Shown here: one piece after another, positions 4,348-6,754 of the stretch
Position numbering within the stretch: the first letter of the stretch is position 1
Layout: each line of letters begins with the position of its first letter
Assembly: GCA_938040915.1 (NCBI GenBank)
Contig: CALHZE010000336.1
Location: forward strand, 1-6,754
Length of the DNA stretch: 6,754 nt
Direction of reading: 5' to 3'
Source: an uncultured Bacteroidia bacterium
GTDB lineage: Bacteria > Bacteroidota > Bacteroidia > Bacteroidales > CAJPTX01
Program-made: the position numbers and the translations under genes
Notes under the pieces: generated by a model
The model's database searches: none
What the model was told of the DNA's origin: nothing
What the model saw: the letters and a program-made list of their open reading frames with translations, nothing else

Positions 4348-5635
4348 GCCGTTGTATAGTCGCACACGCACGGGTGTGGCACTTGCCGTGTGTGTGTGCT
4401 TGCTCCTAGTGGGCTTTTCTTCTTGCCAACGCGAACGCGATACGTGGGGACAGGAGTTCGTCCCCGAAGGGGAGAAGTTGCATGTCTATGAGCATGTTAC
4501 GACTAACTTTGAGGCGTGGACAGATACCACCGCTTCGGTCGCTTACCCGCGCTTTGTGCAAGCCCCCCTTGGGGAAACGTATGACCCCATCTTTGGGCGT
4601 CGTCGAGCCTATTTCTTGACTCAGCTCGTCCCTGACAAACTCTCGCTCCCTAATTACGAAATGGGGAAGACCCAGTTAGACTCGGCGTTCTTTAGCTTCC
4701 GAGTGGAATCTGCCTATCAGAACGAACCGATCGTGGTCAAGCTCTCGCGAATGAATCAAACCATCGTGCCGAGCGACTCGGCGCACACCCTCGCTCAACA
4801 TCGCGACTTCACGCCGATTGCCGAGATGGAGCTTGTGCCTAGCGACAAGGCGTGGGTAAAGATCCCCTTAGACCGCACGGAGATGGCGCGCGGTCTACTT
4901 GACTCGGCTAGTAAGCACCTTAAGACGTTTGCCGATTTCCTTACCTTCTTCAAGGGGGTTCGTCTGGACGCCGTAAGGAAGACCACAGGAAAGAATATCG
5001 GGAGCATCGCCGTGGTGAACGTTGGTGACGCCAAAACCGGTTTCTTCTTCTATTGGAAACACAACGACTCGGTGCGGAGTTTGCGTCTCGGGGTTGTGAG
5101 CAACGGCAAGCGCTTCTCTGCGATAGACCACGACTATAGCGACGCGACGCTCAAACAGATAATAGCCCAGCCACACGACGCACAAGATCAAGCGGGGCAG
5201 AGCTATATCGGTTCGGCGGGCGACGTCCGTACGTGGTTAGACTTTACGCGTCTTTACCAGCAGTGGCGCGACAGTATGCCGGTGAGTGTCTTGCGCGCTG
5301 AGCTCCGCGTGCCTTTTGCGCAAGCGAATGTGCCATATTCTGATACGCTAGTCTCTAAGCTCTTTGCTGTGCTTAAACTCGGGAGCGAGGAAACTGCTGT
5401 GCCCGATATTGACAAGGGGGCGGCGCTCTACAACGGTTACTACAACCGCAAAGAGGGGTACTTTTCCCTTAACCTCACCTATACGGTGCAGGGGCTCTTA
5501 CTGGGGCAGATCCCCGAGCACCGCTTGGCGTTCTTTGGCGACTCGCGCTATTATGGTTTTGGGCGTGCGATTATTGCCAACGGGCGTAGTACCCCCCAAC
5601 CCATGCAACTCATCATAACCTACACTAAACACTAA
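4328..5635 (+). CDS. DUF4270 family lipoprotein
   Basis: The 435-residue product has a lipoprotein signal peptide: a basic n-region (residues 1-16), a hydrophobic core VALAVCVCLLLVG, and FSSC with Cys33 as the lipidated residue. The Phe at -3 is slightly off the usual lipobox. After Cys33 comes QRERDTW, which lacks the clustered acidic residues of the surface-export signals described in Bacteroidetes lipoproteins, so facing the periplasm is at least as likely as the surface. The mature part shows DUF4270 features: WGQEFVPEGEKLHVYE near residues 40-55, LGETYDPIFGRRRA (81-94), and TQLDSAFFSF, as in the family's strand-rich domain. The function of DUF4270 is unknown. The ATG overlaps the end of the GT5 gene by 20 nt in a different frame, suggesting translational coupling, and glmS follows after 26 nt. 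Confidence 0.85.
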   Translation: MLRYNLKPLYSRTRTGVALAVCVCLLLVGFSSCQRERDTWGQEFVPEGEKLHVYEHVTTNFEAWTDTTASVAYPRFVQAPLGETYDPIFGRRRAYFLTQLVPDKLSLPNYEMGKTQLDSAFFSFRVESAYQNEPIVVKLSRMNQTIVPSDSAHTLAQHRDFTPIAEMELVPSDKAWVKIPLDRTEMARGLLDSASKHLKTFADFLTFFKGVRLDAVRKTTGKNIGSIAVVNVGDAKTGFFFYWKHNDSVRSLRLGVVSNGKRFSAIDHDYSDATLKQIIAQPHDAQDQAGQSYIGSAGDVRTWLDFTRLYQQWRDSMPVSVLRAELRVPFAQANVPYSDTLVSKLFAVLKLGSEETAVPDIDKGAALYNGYYNRKEGYFSLNLTYTVQGLLLGQIPEHRLAFFGDSRYYGFGRAIIANGRSTPQPMQLIITYTKH

Positions 5636-5640
5636 GCCCG

Positions 5641-5647
5641 AAGGAGG
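5641..5647 (+). promoter_or_regulatory. Strong Shine-Dalgarno-like sequence before glmS
   Basis: AAGGAGG lies between the DUF4270 stop codon and the glmS ATG, with a 14-nt spacer that is longer than usual. Bacteroidetes genes rarely carry strong Shine-Dalgarno sequences, so this one is noticeable. It still helps fix the start at 5662. Confidence 0.45.
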
Positions 5648-5661
5648 GGCAGCCTCGCACC

Positions 5662-6754
5662 ATGTGTGGCATCTTTGGTTACATCGGGAAGGAGGCGGCC
5701 TATCCCGTCATTATTGACGGTCTCCGTCGCATGGAGTATCGCGGCTACGATTCGGCTGGTGTCTGTATTACGGGCACAACCTCACACCTCTACAAGTATA
5801 AAGGGGATGTGAATCACCTTGTGTCTGAGATCGGGACACAGCCCGTGGAAGGGACTATCGGCATAGGGCATACCCGTTGGGCGACGCACGGCGAGCCGAG
5901 TGACGTCAATGCCCACCCTCACATCTCGATGCACGGCGAGTTTGCCATTGTCCATAATGGTATTATTGAGAACTATGCTTCCATCAAGGAAAAGCTCCTA
6001 CAGCACGGCTATACCTTCCGTTCTGACACCGACTCGGAGGTGCTGGTAAACCTCATCGAGTATATCTATCGCCACTACAACAAGTCTTTTGAGGCGGCGG
6101 TGCGTCGCGCCCTGAGCGTGGTGATTGGGGCTTATGCTATCTGTATCTATCCGCTCAAACAACCCAAAGAGTTGATCGCGGCGCGACTAGGGAGTCCGCT
6201 CGTGATCGGGGTAGACTCTGGTAACTATTATGTGGCTTCAGACGCCATCCCGATTTCCAAACATACGCGCAATATCGTCCTTTTGGAAGATGGCGACCTC
6301 GTGGTGATGACCCACGACTCTATCTATCTCAAGAAAGACGAAGACTCGTCACAACTCCCGCATGTAACGACGGTGGACTGGGAAATAGAAGACTCTGACC
6401 TTGGCAACTTTGCCCACTACATGCTCAAGGAGATTCACGAGCAACCGAACTCTATCCAAGACACTTGTCGCGGGCGTATTAGCCCTCTACACGACTTTAT
6501 TACCCTCGGGGGGCTTTACAACGTCTTGCCGCGCCTAGATTCGGTGAAACGCATTGTTATCGTGGCTTGTGGCACCTCGTTTTATGCGGGGCTGTTGGGC
6601 GAATATTTCTTAGAAGACATCGCGCGCATCCCTGTTGAGGTGGAGTATGCCTCAGAGTTTCGCTATCGCAACCCTATTATCGGTCCGGAGGATGTGGTCT
6701 TGGCGATTAGTCAAAGTGGCGAAACGGCTGACACGCTCGCCGCTATACGGCTTG
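5662..6754 (+). CDS. glmS: Glutamine-fructose-6-phosphate aminotransferase, 3' end cut off
   Basis: GlmS converts fructose 6-phosphate and glutamine to glucosamine 6-phosphate and glutamate in the cytoplasm, the entry step to UDP-GlcNAc for peptidoglycan and lipopolysaccharide. The 364 visible codons begin MCGIFGYIG; Cys2 becomes the N-terminal nucleophile once Met is removed. Other glutaminase-domain landmarks are RGYDSAG (27-33), HTRWATHG (70-77), HNGIIENY (98-105) and SDTDSEV (121-127). The linker segment EIHEQPNSI is followed by the first sugar-isomerase domain with CGTS (303-306) and SQSGET (350-355), which bind the sugar phosphate. The frame is open to the last base; full-length enzymes have about 600-615 residues, so roughly 250 residues and the second isomerase domain lie outside the window. 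It is the third gene of the operon, 26 nt after the DUF4270 gene. No key residue is missing in the visible part. Confidence 0.97.
   Translation, partial: MCGIFGYIGKEAAYPVIIDGLRRMEYRGYDSAGVCITGTTSHLYKYKGDVNHLVSEIGTQPVEGTIGIGHTRWATHGEPSDVNAHPHISMHGEFAIVHNGIIENYASIKEKLLQHGYTFRSDTDSEVLVNLIEYIYRHYNKSFEAAVRRALSVVIGAYAICIYPLKQPKELIAARLGSPLVIGVDSGNYYVASDAIPISKHTRNIVLLEDGDLVVMTHDSIYLKKDEDSSQLPHVTTVDWEIEDSDLGNFAHYMLKEIHEQPNSIQDTCRGRISPLHDFITLGGLYNVLPRLDSVKRIVIVACGTSFYAGLLGEYFLEDIARIPVEVEYASEFRYRNPIIGPEDVVLAISQSGETADTLAAIRL

Noticed and set aside
5636..5661. glmS ribozyme in front of glmS
   Set aside because: The gap is only 26 nt, too short for the ribozyme, which is known mainly from Firmicutes.

Overview
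The window reads as chromosomal DNA from a Bacteroidota bacterium, most likely a Bacteroidales member near Porphyromonas. The genus is inference. Supporting signs are a DUF4270 lipoprotein, a short single-domain AMP nucleosidase, a stand-alone GT5 'glycogen synthase' domain, a secreted protein with Gln at the predicted mature N-terminus, and Bacteroidetes-type -7 promoter elements (TAnnTTTG). No tRNA, rRNA, CRISPR array, transposase or phage gene is visible.

Layout. (1) 1-482 has no convincing gene. Its first ~220 bases are a GC-rich patchwork of direct repeats and small palindromes. An AT-richer stretch (about 231-300) follows, then an 18-bp perfect dyad, four GTACG units spaced exactly 11 bp apart, and an inverted partial copy of the GC-rich repeat. 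(2) 483-2519 (+) encodes a secreted protein of unknown function, with its only four cysteines clustered near the C-terminus. (3) 2557-3324 (-) encodes AMP nucleosidase, converging on gene 1 with a 37-nt gap. (4) 3325-3531 is a divergent promoter region containing a mirror-image 16-nt inverted repeat; each arm carries a perfect TACCTTTG -7 element pointing outward. (5) 3532 to the window end (+) is a tight probable operon: GT5-domain protein, DUF4270 lipoprotein (20-nt overlap), then glmS (26-nt gap), which is cut by the window edge.

How the genes may fit together. GlmS makes glucosamine-6-phosphate for peptidoglycan and lipopolysaccharide. The GT5-domain protein is sugar-nucleotide related by family but lacks the second half of a GT-B enzyme, so a glycogen-synthesising role is doubtful. 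DUF4270 is an envelope lipoprotein of unknown function. The operon is therefore plausibly linked to envelope or carbohydrate metabolism (inference). AMP nucleosidase, fired divergently from the same promoter patch, is a purine salvage/AMP-level enzyme. Its coupling to the operon through overlapping promoters is the most interesting regulatory hypothesis here. The coding content itself is otherwise ordinary.
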